Source: JALZOC01 sp038320555
GTDB lineage: Bacteria > Acidobacteriota > Vicinamibacteria > Vicinamibacterales > 2-12-FULL-66-21
Length of the DNA stretch: 22,681 nt
Direction of reading: 5' to 3'
NCBI GenBank assembly: GCA_038320555.1
Contig: JBBQEJ010000081.1
Coordinates: 1 to 22,681 of the forward strand
Part shown: piece after piece, positions 13,911-21,427 of the stretch
Position numbering within the stretch: the stretch's first letter is position 1
Layout: each line of letters opens with the position of its first letter
Translations under genes and position numbers: made by a program
Notes under the pieces: model-generated
What the model saw: the letters and a program-made list of their open reading frames with translations, nothing else
The model's database searches: none
Told to the model about the DNA's origin: nothing

Positions 13911-15923
13911 ATGGCCTCCAAATACGACCAGTTCAAGCTCCTCACCGATTTCGAGTTGCGCGGCGATCAGGCCCGCGCGATCGACGAACTCGTCGAGGGA
14001 CTCAATCGCGGCGATCAGGCGCAGGTGCTGCTCGGCGTGACCGGCTCCGGAAAGACCTTCACGATGGCGCAGTGCATCGCCCGGGTGAACCGGCCGACAC
14101 TGGTGATGGCGCACAACAAGACGCTGGCCGCGCAGTTGTACCAGGAGTTCCGGCGGTTTTTCCCTGAGAATGCCGTCGAATACTTCGTCAGCTATTACGA
14201 CTACTACCAGCCCGAAGCCTACGTCCCGACCACAGATTCCTATATTGAGAAGGAAGCGACCATCAACGACGAGATCGACCGGATGCGGCTGTCCGCCACT
14301 CGATCGCTCTTCGAGCGGCGCGATGTCATCATCGTGGCCAGCGTGTCATGCATTTACGGGCTGGGCTCGCCCGAGGCGTACTACGGCATGATGCTGCCGC
14401 TCGAGCGCGGCCAGCGCATCGATCGCGATCAGATTCTCCGGAAGCTCGTCGAGATCCAGTACGAACGCAACGATCACGAGTTCGCGCGCGGCGTCTTTCG
14501 CGTCCGTGGGGACATCGTCGAAGTCCAGCCCTCCTATGAGGATACCGCCATCCGCATCGAGCTCTTCGGAGACGAGGTCGACGAGCTGGTGTCGTTCGAT
14601 CCGCTGACGGGGAAGACGCTTCGTAAACACGACAAGGTCGCCATCTATCCCAAGACGCACTTCGTTACCTCGCGCGACCGAACGAAGGCGGCGGTCGAGA
14701 GCATCAAGGCCGAGCTGAACTGGTATCGCGGGCAGCTCGAGTCGGAGGGCAAGGTGCTCGAAGCGCACCGGCTGCACCAGCGGACGATGTTCGATCTCGA
14801 GATGATCAAAGAGATCGGGTACTGCCACGGGATCGAGAACTACGCGAGGCACCTGACCGGACGTGAGCCGGGCGCCCCGCCGCCGACGCTCCTCGACTAT
14901 CTCCCGCCGGATGCCTTGATCATCGTGGATGAAAGCCACCAGTCCGTTCCGCAGGTGCGCGGGATGTATCACGGCGACCGTTCGCGTAAGGAAGTGCTCG
15001 TGGCGTACGGATTCCGGTTGCCGTCCGCACTCGATAACCGCCCGCTGAACTTCGAGGAGTGGGAGGGACGGGCGAACCAGCTGATGTTCGTGTCCGCGAC
15101 GCCGGGTCCGTACGAGCTCCGGCGCGCGGGCGGGGTGGTCGTCGAGCAGATCATCCGTCCCACGGGTCTCGTCGATCCCCCGATTGAAGTCAGGGCCGTC
15201 CGTGGACAGGTTGACGATCTCCTCGCGGAAATCCGGGAACGCGCGGCCCGGCGCGAGCGGGTTCTGGTCACGACCCTGACCAAGCGCATGGCGGAGGATC
15301 TCACGCAGTACTACCAGGAGCTCGGCGTGAAGGTGCGCTACCTCCATTCCGACATCGACACGCTCGAACGCATACGGATCCTGCGCGACCTGCGGCGCGG
15401 CGAGTTCGACGTACTGGTGGGCATCAACCTGTTACGCGAGGGGCTGGATCTGCCGGAAGTGTCGCTGGTGGCGATTCTCGACGCCGACAAGGAGGGCTTC
15501 CTGCGGTCGGGCGGATCGCTCATTCAGACGGTCGGCCGGGCGGCGCGGAACGTCAACGGCAGGGCCATCATGTACGCCGACAAGATGACCGACTCGATGA
15601 ACTTCGCCATCAGCGAAACCGACAGGCGGCGGAAGATCCAGGAAGCTTACAACGAGGAACACGGCATTACTCCGGCATCGATCGTGAAGAGCATCGATGA
15701 GGTGATGACGAGCGTATATGAGAGGGATTACGTGACCGTGCCGGCCGACGCCGACAGCGAGCTCTTCCGTTCGCACGGCGAGCTCGAAGCACACGTCACT
15801 GAGCTGCAGCTAAAAATGAAGGCGGCCGCGGCGAATCTGGAGTTTGAGAAAGCCGCGGCTCTGCGCGATCGGATCAAGCAGCTGCGCGCGCGCGAGCTCG
15901 GCCTGGCCGGGAGCCGGCGCTGA
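13911..15923 (+). CDS. uvrB: Excinuclease ABC subunit B
   Basis: This 670-residue protein is full-length UvrB, the damage-verifying helicase of nucleotide excision repair that loads onto DNA with UvrA and recruits UvrC. Visible features are the N-terminal FELRGDQ, Walker A GVTGSGKT at 42-49, the beta-hairpin YYDYYQPEAYVP at 95-106 that clamps the DNA strand, the DEAD-like Walker B VDESH around 339-343, helicase motifs TLTKRMAEDLT, GINLLREGLDLPEVSLV and QTVGRAARN, and a C-terminal UVR domain from about 627 (ELQLKMKAAAANLEFEKAAA) that binds UvrC. I chose MASKYDQFKL at 13911; an ATG at 13887 in the same frame overlaps the promoter-like element. The stop overlaps the mlaE start in TGATG, so mlaE is coupled to it. 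Confidence 0.97.
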   Translation: MASKYDQFKLLTDFELRGDQARAIDELVEGLNRGDQAQVLLGVTGSGKTFTMAQCIARVNRPTLVMAHNKTLAAQLYQEFRRFFPENAVEYFVSYYDYYQPEAYVPTTDSYIEKEATINDEIDRMRLSATRSLFERRDVIIVASVSCIYGLGSPEAYYGMMLPLERGQRIDRDQILRKLVEIQYERNDHEFARGVFRVRGDIVEVQPSYEDTAIRIELFGDEVDELVSFDPLTGKTLRKHDKVAIYPKTHFVTSRDRTKAAVESIKAELNWYRGQLESEGKVLEAHRLHQRTMFDLEMIKEIGYCHGIENYARHLTGREPGAPPPTLLDYLPPDALIIVDESHQSVPQVRGMYHGDRSRKEVLVAYGFRLPSALDNRPLNFEEWEGRANQLMFVSATPGPYELRRAGGVVVEQIIRPTGLVDPPIEVRAVRGQVDDLLAEIRERAARRERVLVTTLTKRMAEDLTQYYQELGVKVRYLHSDIDTLERIRILRDLRRGEFDVLVGINLLREGLDLPEVSLVAILDADKEGFLRSGGSLIQTVGRAARNVNGRAIMYADKMTDSMNFAISETDRRRKIQEAYNEEHGITPASIVKSIDEVMTSVYERDYVTVPADADSELFRSHGELEAHVTELQLKMKAAAANLEFEKAAALRDRIKQLRARELGLAGSRR

Positions 15924-16693
15924 TGTCGCTCGTTCAGGGCTGGATCAAGACGGCCCTCCTCGAGGTTCAGGAATACGTGCTGATGGTCGGCAAGGTCGGC
16001 CGGGCGGCAGTCACCAGGCCGTTCTACTTTCGCGACATCGTGGAGCAGTTCGAAGCCATTGGCGTCGGCTCGCTCACGGTCGTGCTGCTGACCGGCATGT
16101 TCACCGGTATGGTTCTCGCCCTCCAGTCCGGCTTGACGCTCGATCAATTCGGCGCGCGGTCGATGGTGGGCCGGCTCGTGAGCGCCTCGATGGTGAAGGA
16201 GCTGGGGCCCGTGTTGACGGGGCTGATGGTTGCCGGGCGCGTAGGCTCTGGAATCGCTGCGGAGCTGGGCTCCATGGTCGTCACCGAGCAGATTGCGGCG
16301 CTCCGTGCGCTTGGCACCGATCCGATACGGAAGCTCGTGCTGCCACGCATGCTCGCCGGATTCTGCATGGTTCCGCTCCTCACGGTCGTGTCCGGCGGCG
16401 TCGGAATGGTCGGCGCCTGGATTGTCACCGTCACGCAGCTCAAAGTCCCATCGAGCGTGTACTGGAACAGCGTCGTCGCGGGACTGTATATCCAGGACGT
16501 CTGGATGGGACTCATCAAACCGTTCTTCATCGGCTTCACGATCGCGAGCATCGGCTGCCACGTCGGCATGCGGACGTACGGCGGCACGCAGGGAGTCGGA
16601 CGGTCGACGACGAACGCGGTCGTCGCCGCATCGGTCGCGGTCATCGCGGTCGACTTCCTCGTCACGAAGCTTCTCATCGCGATCATGTATTGA
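15923..16693 (+). CDS. mlaE: MlaE-family phospholipid ABC transporter permease
   Basis: This 256-residue inner-membrane protein matches the MlaE/YrbE permease family, which with MlaF and an MCE protein moves phospholipids between inner and outer membranes. Hydrophobic segments lie near residues 46-70, 97-120, 142-172, 197-215 and 232-256. The conserved family block KELGPVLTGLMVAGRVGSG and the following AAELGSMVVTEQIAALRALG spans 92-131, with TDPI after it. The N-terminal amphipathic helix (FYFRDIVEQFEAIG) is also typical. Its start overlaps the uvrB stop and its own stop overlaps the mlaF start, both as TGATG. Confidence 0.93.
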   Translation: MSLVQGWIKTALLEVQEYVLMVGKVGRAAVTRPFYFRDIVEQFEAIGVGSLTVVLLTGMFTGMVLALQSGLTLDQFGARSMVGRLVSASMVKELGPVLTGLMVAGRVGSGIAAELGSMVVTEQIAALRALGTDPIRKLVLPRMLAGFCMVPLLTVVSGGVGMVGAWIVTVTQLKVPSSVYWNSVVAGLYIQDVWMGLIKPFFIGFTIASIGCHVGMRTYGGTQGVGRSTTNAVVAASVAVIAVDFLVTKLLIAIMY

Positions 16694-17547
16694 TGGCCAT
16701 CCTTCAAGCGCCCCGTTCCCCGCTCGTCGACGAGGCCCTGGGCCCTGGCGGGCCCATCATCGTGTTCGACAACGTGTCGCTCGCGTTCGACGACAAGGAA
16801 ATCCTCCGGAACGTCTCGTTCACGCTGAAGACGGGACATACCAAGATCTTCCTGGGCGCGAGCGGCGCGGGCAAATCCACGATCCTGCGGTTGATTCTCG
16901 GCTTGCTGAAGCCCGATGGAGGGTACATTTTCGTCAACGGCGAACGCGTCGACAACATGATTGAAGACGACCTGATGAAGGTCCGCGGAGATCTCGGAAT
17001 GGTCTTTCAGGAGGGAGCGCTTTTCGACTCGCTCACCGTCCGCGAAAACGTCGGCTACAAGCTGTTCGAGGAGTCCGATATGCCGCTCGACGACGTGAAC
17101 CGGCGCGTGGAGGAAGTCCTGGGCTTCGTGCGGCTCAGCGACTTCATCGACCGGATGCCATCGGAGCTCTCAGGTGGACAACGCCGGCGCGTGGCGATCG
17201 CCAGGGCGATGACGGCCAAGCCGCGCATTCTTCTCTACGATGAGCCGACGACCGGCCTCGATCCGATTACGTCGCTGACGATCGACGAAGAGATCATCAA
17301 GCTGCGCGATCTCGAAGGGGTGAGCTCCATCGTGGTCACGCACCAGTTGCGCGACGCGTTCTTCGTCGCCGAGCACATGGCCGTCAAGGGCACCGGCGAG
17401 GTCCGGTTCGACACGGCGCCTCCGAAAAAGGCCGACGAGGCGGAGTTCATCATGCTCAAGGATGGCGGGATCAGCTTCGAAGGCAACGCCAAGGAGCTCA
17501 GGGACGTGGCTGCGAAGGATCCCTATATCCACGCGTTTCTCTCGTGA
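16693..17547 (+). CDS. mlaF: MlaF-like phospholipid transporter ATP-binding protein
   Basis: This 284-residue ABC ATPase powers the MlaE permease at the cytoplasmic face. It shows Walker A GASGAGKS at 55-62, Q-loop Gln106 in VFQEGALFDSLTV, signature LSGGQ at 159-163, Walker B ILLYDEP at 179-185, D-loop TGLD and switch His217. FQEGALFDSLTVRENV is typical of the MlaF/Mkl branch. The C-terminal extension (about 240-284, ending DPYIHAFLS) suits the MlaF tail that contacts the neighbouring subunit. The start overlaps the mlaE stop; mlaD begins 15 bases after the stop. Confidence 0.93.
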   Translation: MAILQAPRSPLVDEALGPGGPIIVFDNVSLAFDDKEILRNVSFTLKTGHTKIFLGASGAGKSTILRLILGLLKPDGGYIFVNGERVDNMIEDDLMKVRGDLGMVFQEGALFDSLTVRENVGYKLFEESDMPLDDVNRRVEEVLGFVRLSDFIDRMPSELSGGQRRRVAIARAMTAKPRILLYDEPTTGLDPITSLTIDEEIIKLRDLEGVSSIVVTHQLRDAFFVAEHMAVKGTGEVRFDTAPPKKADEAEFIMLKDGGISFEGNAKELRDVAAKDPYIHAFLS

Positions 17548-17562
17548 ACGGACGAAACCGAT

Positions 17563-18603
17563 ATGCCAAGAACACGTTCGCTTGCCTGGGCGGAACTGAA
17601 GATAGGAATTGTCGCGGTCGTGGCGATGATCCTTGCCATCATGATCATCGTGGCTGTCGGCGGCCAGGGCGGATTTGCCTGGCAGCGGTACGAGCTGAAG
17701 ACGACGTTCAAGAACGTCCAGGGGATCAAGTCCGGAGCCATCGTCCGGGTGGCTGGCGTGGACGTCGGCAAGGTGACGTCGGTGGATTTCGTCGGCGCCG
17801 ACGTCCAGGTCACGCTGGAAGTGAACAACGAGAACAAGAGCCGCATCACCGATCAATCGCGCGCCTCGATCGGTTCGCTCAGCCTGCTCGGCGAACCGAT
17901 TATTGAAATCAGCCCCTCGTCCCAGGGCACGCCGCTCAAGGACGGCGACTTCATCCAGAGCGCGCGGACGCCGGGGCAGATTGCGGACGTGGCCGAGAAC
18001 GCCACCCAGACGCTCGAGCAGACGACGGCGTTGCTCAAGGACATACGCGCCGGCAAGGGGACCGTCGGCAAGCTGTTTTCAGACGACCAGATGTACCGGG
18101 ACATGAATCAACTCGTGGCGTCGGCCGAGGCGGTGACCGCCTCCATCAACCAGGGTAACGGTACGCTCGGCCTCTTAATCAGGGATCCCGCCGCGTACAG
18201 ACAGGCGAACGCCGCGCTCGCGAATCTGCAGGAAATGACCCGCCGGATCAATGCCGGCGAGGGGAGCCTCGGCAAGCTCTTGCGCGACGAACAGTTGGCG
18301 AAATCGCTCAGCTCGGCGAGCGGCAATCTCGATCAGGTGACCGGCCGGCTGTCCCGCGGGGAGGGCACGGCCGGCAAGCTGCTGACGGATCAACAGCTGT
18401 ACGACCGATTCAATTCCGTGGCCTTGCGGATCGACAAGCTGACGGCCGATCTCGAGCAGGGACAGGGAACCGCCGGGCAGCTGCTCCACGACAAGCAGTT
18501 ATATGAGAACATGAACGGCACGGCGAATGAGCTCAAGGCGCTGATTGCCGACATTCGGAAGGATCCGAAGAAATTCTTGAACGTGCGGGTCAGCATTTTC
18601 TGA
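17563..18603 (+). CDS. mlaD: MlaD-type MCE protein with five 34-residue repeats
   Basis: This 346-residue protein has one N-terminal membrane segment (about 13-35) and one MCE domain (about 42-120: YELKTTFKNVQGIKSGAIVR, VAGVDVGKVTSV, GSLSLLGEPIIEI), the lipid-binding ring subunit in the periplasm. After residue 160 come five copies of a unit beginning G(K/N/E/Q)G(T/S)xGxL(L/F/I), at 164, 198, 232, 266 and 300, exactly 34 residues apart, with D and LY at conserved places in most copies. The end KDPKKFLNVRVSIF is common in MCE proteins of this branch. The repeats probably form a long helical stalk or barrel that extends the lipid path. It lacks a strong ribosome binding site and may rely on coupling from mlaF. 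Confidence 0.92.
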   Translation: MPRTRSLAWAELKIGIVAVVAMILAIMIIVAVGGQGGFAWQRYELKTTFKNVQGIKSGAIVRVAGVDVGKVTSVDFVGADVQVTLEVNNENKSRITDQSRASIGSLSLLGEPIIEISPSSQGTPLKDGDFIQSARTPGQIADVAENATQTLEQTTALLKDIRAGKGTVGKLFSDDQMYRDMNQLVASAEAVTASINQGNGTLGLLIRDPAAYRQANAALANLQEMTRRINAGEGSLGKLLRDEQLAKSLSSASGNLDQVTGRLSRGEGTAGKLLTDQQLYDRFNSVALRIDKLTADLEQGQGTAGQLLHDKQLYENMNGTANELKALIADIRKDPKKFLNVRVSIF

Positions 18604-18617
18604 GGCGGGAGACACAC

Positions 18618-18908
18618 ATGGCGAGAGATGACGGCGGGACAGTGGTCGTGGCCTTCGTGCTCGGGGCGATTGCAGGGGCGGCAGTCGCATTGCTCATGGC
18701 GCCGGCCTCGGGCGAGGAAACGCGACGGGTGCTGGCAGACAAGGCCCGCGAGGGACGTGAACGCGCGAGCGAGGCGGCGCGGCAGGGACGGGAGTTCGTG
18801 AACCGACAGAAGGAGACGTTCTCCTCAGCGATCGAGCGCGGGCGCGAGGCCTACGAGCAGGCGCGCTCAGGATCCACGGCTCCGGGCACCGGCGGAGAGA
18901 ATCTGTGA
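18618..18908 (+). CDS. YtxH-like membrane protein
   Basis: This 96-residue protein has one glycine/alanine-rich membrane segment near residues 8-27 (VVVAFVLGAIAGAAVALLMA) followed by the APASGEETRR motif that marks YtxH proteins, then a long charged helix (about 38-85) likely to form a coiled coil. YtxH proteins are small, often stress-linked, and of uncertain function. GGGAG precedes ATG 18618, 14 bases after the mlaD stop. Its TGA overlaps the GTG of the next gene (GTGA). Position in the operon suggests a link to the Mla transporter or envelope, by inference only. Confidence 0.8.
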   Translation: MARDDGGTVVVAFVLGAIAGAAVALLMAPASGEETRRVLADKAREGRERASEAARQGREFVNRQKETFSSAIERGREAYEQARSGSTAPGTGGENL

Positions 18909-19336
18909 CCAACGGCTGGTCCGACCTGTCCCTGGGGGTGATCGCGGTCGCGACGCTCATCATGGCGCTCATCCAGGTCGGCGCCATCATCGCGGCTCTG
19001 CGCCTGGCGCGGCAGGCACAGCAGGTGATCCAGTCGGTTCAGCAGGACGTCCGGCCGCTCATCGCCCGCGCGAACGCGATGGCCGATGAAGCCTCGCGCA
19101 CCATCGGCCTGGCGACGGCGCAGGCGCAGAAGGTCGATCGGCTCGTCACGGATCTCTCGCGGCGGGTAGACGAAACCGCCGGCGTTCTGCAGGAAGCCAT
19201 CATCACGCCCGCGCGCGAGGGACTGGCGATTGTCGCGGCCCTCAAGGCGGGCCTGGGGGCGCTCCGCGGTCTTCGAGAGCTCCGTCCAGCGCATGGGCGT
19301 CAGTCCGAGGACGAAGATCCCCTCTTCATCGGCTGA
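18905..19336 (+). CDS. DUF948-like membrane protein
   Basis: This 143-residue protein starts at a GTG, preceded by GGAGAG, and overlaps the previous stop by four bases. A membrane segment near residues 8-33 (SLGVIAVATLIMALIQVGAI) is followed by a helix (about 36-110) with regularly spaced hydrophobics (QQVIQSVQQDVRPLIARANA, LVTDLSRRVDETAGVLQEAI), as in DUF948 proteins. The C-terminus is polar. Function is unknown; the pairing of DUF948 and YtxH proteins in one operon is familiar from other bacteria. It appears to be the last gene of the uvrB-mla operon. Confidence 0.75.
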   Translation: MTNGWSDLSLGVIAVATLIMALIQVGAIIAALRLARQAQQVIQSVQQDVRPLIARANAMADEASRTIGLATAQAQKVDRLVTDLSRRVDETAGVLQEAIITPAREGLAIVAALKAGLGALRGLRELRPAHGRQSEDEDPLFIG

Positions 19337-19351
19337 CAAGAAACGGCGTCC

Positions 19352-19380
19352 TTTACCCGCCAGCCCAGCCGTGCTACAAC
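19352..19380 (+). promoter_or_regulatory. Promoter of the secreted protein gene at 19413
   Basis: TTTACC at 19352-19357 and TACAAC at 19375-19380 are 17 bases apart, and TG at 19372-19373 makes an extended -10. The predicted start near 19387 gives a leader of about 26 bases containing GGTGAGG, a good Shine-Dalgarno, before ATG 19413. It starts 15 bases after the end of the DUF948-like gene, so the next gene probably has its own promoter. Confidence 0.45.
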
Positions 19381-19412
19381 GTGGGCATTACATCTTCAAG
19401 GTGAGGTCCACC

Positions 19413-19985
19413 ATGGCATTTTTCGGTCGGCCTTGTGTTGTTCGGGCCGCCGGCGCCTTGTGCGCGGCGGCGCTGTCTGTTACGACGGCGGCTTCCCAGG
19501 AGTCGAAATCCGCCTCCGTCGCCAAAGAGCTCGTCCAGGCACTCGACGCGGCCAAGCTCACCGATATAGCCGCGCCCGATCCGGTGAATCCCGGAGCGTT
19601 CATCGCCGCCCTGTATATTCCTGGCACACAGCTTCTCGTGGTCTCCGCAAAGTATTCCGCGCCGCGGCTGATGGTCGATCGCATCACCGTGCGTGATTTC
19701 ATGGGGGTGTACGTCGACCTGCAGTCGGCGTCCGTGCGCGGGACGAAAGTGTTCATTCAGGACCAGGGGGCGGACGGGCTGAACCCGCGGCCCGGCGGGG
19801 ACGGACCGGCCGACACGTGGGATGAAGGGGACAAGTCTGTGGCCTTCGACGGCGACTGGAAGAAGGCCAAGATTGCCGAAGCCGACTACACGAAGAACTA
19901 CGCGGATGCGGACGAACGTTACGCCAAGATGCTCGTGGCTCTCGTCGCCCAGGCCAAAACGATCAAGGGGAAGGCGGGATCCTGA
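19413..19985 (+). CDS. Secreted protein of unknown function
   Basis: This 190-residue protein has a signal peptide (a basic start MAFFGRPCVVR, then AAGALCAAALSVTTAAS, with cleavage before QES near residue 28). The mature part (about 162 residues) has a helix rich in Ala, Lys and Glu, then IAAPDPVNPGAFIAALYIPG, strands around LLVVSAKYSAPRLMVDRI and DFMGVYVDLQ, and an acidic, Gly/Asp-rich stretch (ADGLNPRPGGDGPADTWDEG), ending KMLVALVAQAKTIKGKAGS. I do not recognise a family. GGTGAGG precedes ATG 19413, and a promoter lies upstream. The open frame reaches back into the previous gene but that part is not credible. A heptamer array and a hairpin terminator follow the stop. Confidence 0.7.
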   Translation: MAFFGRPCVVRAAGALCAAALSVTTAASQESKSASVAKELVQALDAAKLTDIAAPDPVNPGAFIAALYIPGTQLLVVSAKYSAPRLMVDRITVRDFMGVYVDLQSASVRGTKVFIQDQGADGLNPRPGGDGPADTWDEGDKSVAFDGDWKKAKIAEADYTKNYADADERYAKMLVALVAQAKTIKGKAGS

Positions 19986-20040
19986 AATTGCTGAGTGGCG
20001 ATTGTTGATTGCTGATTGGATTGTTTGATTGCTGATTGAG
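19986..20040. repeat. GATTGCT heptamer array after the secreted protein gene
   Basis: Directly after the TGA, units starting at 20000, 20007, 20014, 20027 and 20034 follow GATTGNN, most often GATTGCT; the first two units (19986, 19993) are degenerate and a six-base unit at 20021 breaks the phase. The opening ATTGCTGAGTG matches the minus-strand sense of the right arm at 5667-5684. No gene is visible in it. Confidence 0.65.
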
Positions 20041-20044
20041 AGGA

Positions 20045-20068
20045 AACGGCCGCTCGAAAACGGCCGTT
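20045..20068. terminator. Hairpin terminator, probably bidirectional
   Basis: AACGGCCG at 20045-20052 and CGGCCGTT at 20061-20068 form an eight-base perfect stem with an eight-base loop, followed on the plus strand by CTTTTC. It can end the plus-strand secreted protein gene, and on the minus strand it lies 19 bases beyond the tRNA-Val end, where it could also stop tRNA transcription; the T tract is better on the plus strand. Confidence 0.6.
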
Positions 20069-20086
20069 CTTTTCAAGCCTTGATAG

Positions 20087-20158
20087 TGGGCGCTAATGGA
20101 TTCGAACCATTGACCCCCGCCGTGTGAAGGCGGTGCTCTACCACTGAGCCAAGCGCCC
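20087..20158 (-). tRNA. tRNA-Val(CAC)
   Basis: The minus strand folds into a complete 72-base tRNA cloverleaf. The acceptor stem is GGGCGCT with AGCGCCC and discriminator A. The D arm is GCTC with AGTGGTA and GAGC. The anticodon stem is CCGCC with GGCGG and loop TTCACAC, so the anticodon is CAC and the amino acid valine (codon GUG). The T arm is AATGG, TTCGAAT, CCATT. No CCA is encoded; it must be added after transcription. Confidence 0.95.
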
Positions 20159-20174
20159 GCATGAGGAAGCTCTT

Positions 20175-20204
20175 AGTTTAGCCGAACTCGCGCCGCATCG
20201 GCAA
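20175..20204 (-). promoter_or_regulatory. tRNA-Val promoter
   Basis: On the minus strand TTGCCG (20204-20199) and TAAACT (20180-20175) are 18 bases apart. The predicted start is near 20168, about ten bases before the tRNA 5' end at 20158, consistent with a short tRNA leader. Confidence 0.45.
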
Positions 20205-20241
20205 CGGCTCGCGTCGAGCCACCTTCGAGAACAGAAGCCCG

Positions 20242-21420
20242 ATGAAAAACTGGATGACGGAGGCGCATTGTCTGCCGGAGGACCACGCCGACGCGGAGCT
20301 CGTCGGGCGCGTGTGGCTGCCGCGCGCCGATGGTCCGGCGCTCGTTCGCGTGCACGGCGGCGCGGTGTACGACCTCTCGAGCGTCGCAGCGACCTCGAGT
20401 CAGCTACTCAACCTGGACGATCCGGTCGGCTCTATTCGCCGGGCGGGATCCCTCCCGCGAATCGCGTCATTGTCCGAGGTTCTGTCGAATTCGATTCCCC
20501 ACGCCCGACATGAGGCGACGGCGCGGTTTCTCGCTCCATGCGACCTGCAGGCAATCAAGGCCAGCGGCGTGACCTTCGTCGCGAGCCTGCTGGAGCGCGT
20601 CATCGATGAACAGGCACGCGGCGATGCGGGCAAGGCGGAAGGACTCCGGCAGTCCATCGTTTCAATCATCGGCAACAATCTGCACGACCTCCGGCCGGGA
20701 TCCGAGGATGCCGGGCGTCTCAAGACGACGCTGATTGCTCACGGAGTGTGGTCGCAATATCTCGAAGTAGGGATCGGCCCTGATGCGGAGATTTTCACCA
20801 AGGCCCAACCCATGTCTTCCGTGGGGACCGGAGCAGAGATCGGGATCCATCCGAAGTCCGAGTGGAACAATCCGGAGCCGGAAATCGTGCTGGCGGTGAG
20901 TCACATCGGCCGTGTTGTCGGAGCCACGCTCGGCAATGACGTCAACCTGCGCGACTTCGAGGGGCGCAGCGCCCTGCTGCTCGGCAAGGCGAAGGACAAC
21001 AACGCGTCGTGTGCCATCGGCCCGTTCATTCGCCTCTTCGATGACCGGTTCGGCCTCGAGGAGGTGGGTCGGTGTGATCTGGCCCTTCACATCGAAGGTC
21101 CCGACGGTTTCTCGTTCACCGGTCGAAGTTCGATGGCGGAGATTAGCCGGAATCCGCTCGAGCTGGTGGAGCACACGATCGGCGCGTGCCATCAGTACCC
21201 CGACGGCGTGATGCTGTTTCTCGGCACGATGTTCGCGCCGACGGTCGATAGATTTGCAGCGGGCAAGGGCTTCACGCACACTGTGGGTGATATCGTGACG
21301 GTTGCGACCCCCGCGCTCGGCGCGCTCGTGAACCGCGTCAACCACAGCGATGCCGTAGTCCCATGGACGTTTGGCGCGGGGGCGCTGATGAAGAATCTCG
21401 CGCAACGCGGACTGCTTTGA
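20242..21420 (+). CDS. FAH-family 2-keto-3-deoxy-sugar acid dehydratase (XylX-like)
   Basis: This 392-residue protein is of the fumarylacetoacetate hydrolase fold, in the long branch that includes Caulobacter XylX (2-keto-3-deoxy-D-xylonate dehydratase). The C-terminal half (about 180-385) holds the active site: IFTKAQPMSSVGTGAEIGIH at 184-203, WNNPEPEIVLAV at 208-219 with metal ligands Glu212 and Glu214, LGNDVNLRDFEGRSALLLGK at 230-249 and CHQYPDGVMLFLGTMFAP near the end. The nearby aldehyde dehydrogenase supports a role in pentonate breakdown, yielding 2-ketoglutarate semialdehyde. The substrate (xylonate- or arabinonate-derived) cannot be decided. ATG 20242 has only a weak GAGAACAGAAG upstream; ATG 20254 is an alternative. 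The stop is seven bases before the next start, so the two are co-transcribed. Confidence 0.8.
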   Translation: MKNWMTEAHCLPEDHADAELVGRVWLPRADGPALVRVHGGAVYDLSSVAATSSQLLNLDDPVGSIRRAGSLPRIASLSEVLSNSIPHARHEATARFLAPCDLQAIKASGVTFVASLLERVIDEQARGDAGKAEGLRQSIVSIIGNNLHDLRPGSEDAGRLKTTLIAHGVWSQYLEVGIGPDAEIFTKAQPMSSVGTGAEIGIHPKSEWNNPEPEIVLAVSHIGRVVGATLGNDVNLRDFEGRSALLLGKAKDNNASCAIGPFIRLFDDRFGLEEVGRCDLALHIEGPDGFSFTGRSSMAEISRNPLELVEHTIGACHQYPDGVMLFLGTMFAPTVDRFAAGKGFTHTVGDIVTVATPALGALVNRVNHSDAVVPWTFGAGALMKNLAQRGLL

Positions 21421-21427
21421 TTGTCAC

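Noticed and set aside
14346..15347. 333-codon minus-strand frame inside uvrB
   Set aside because: Shadow of uvrB, which is complete and motif-rich.
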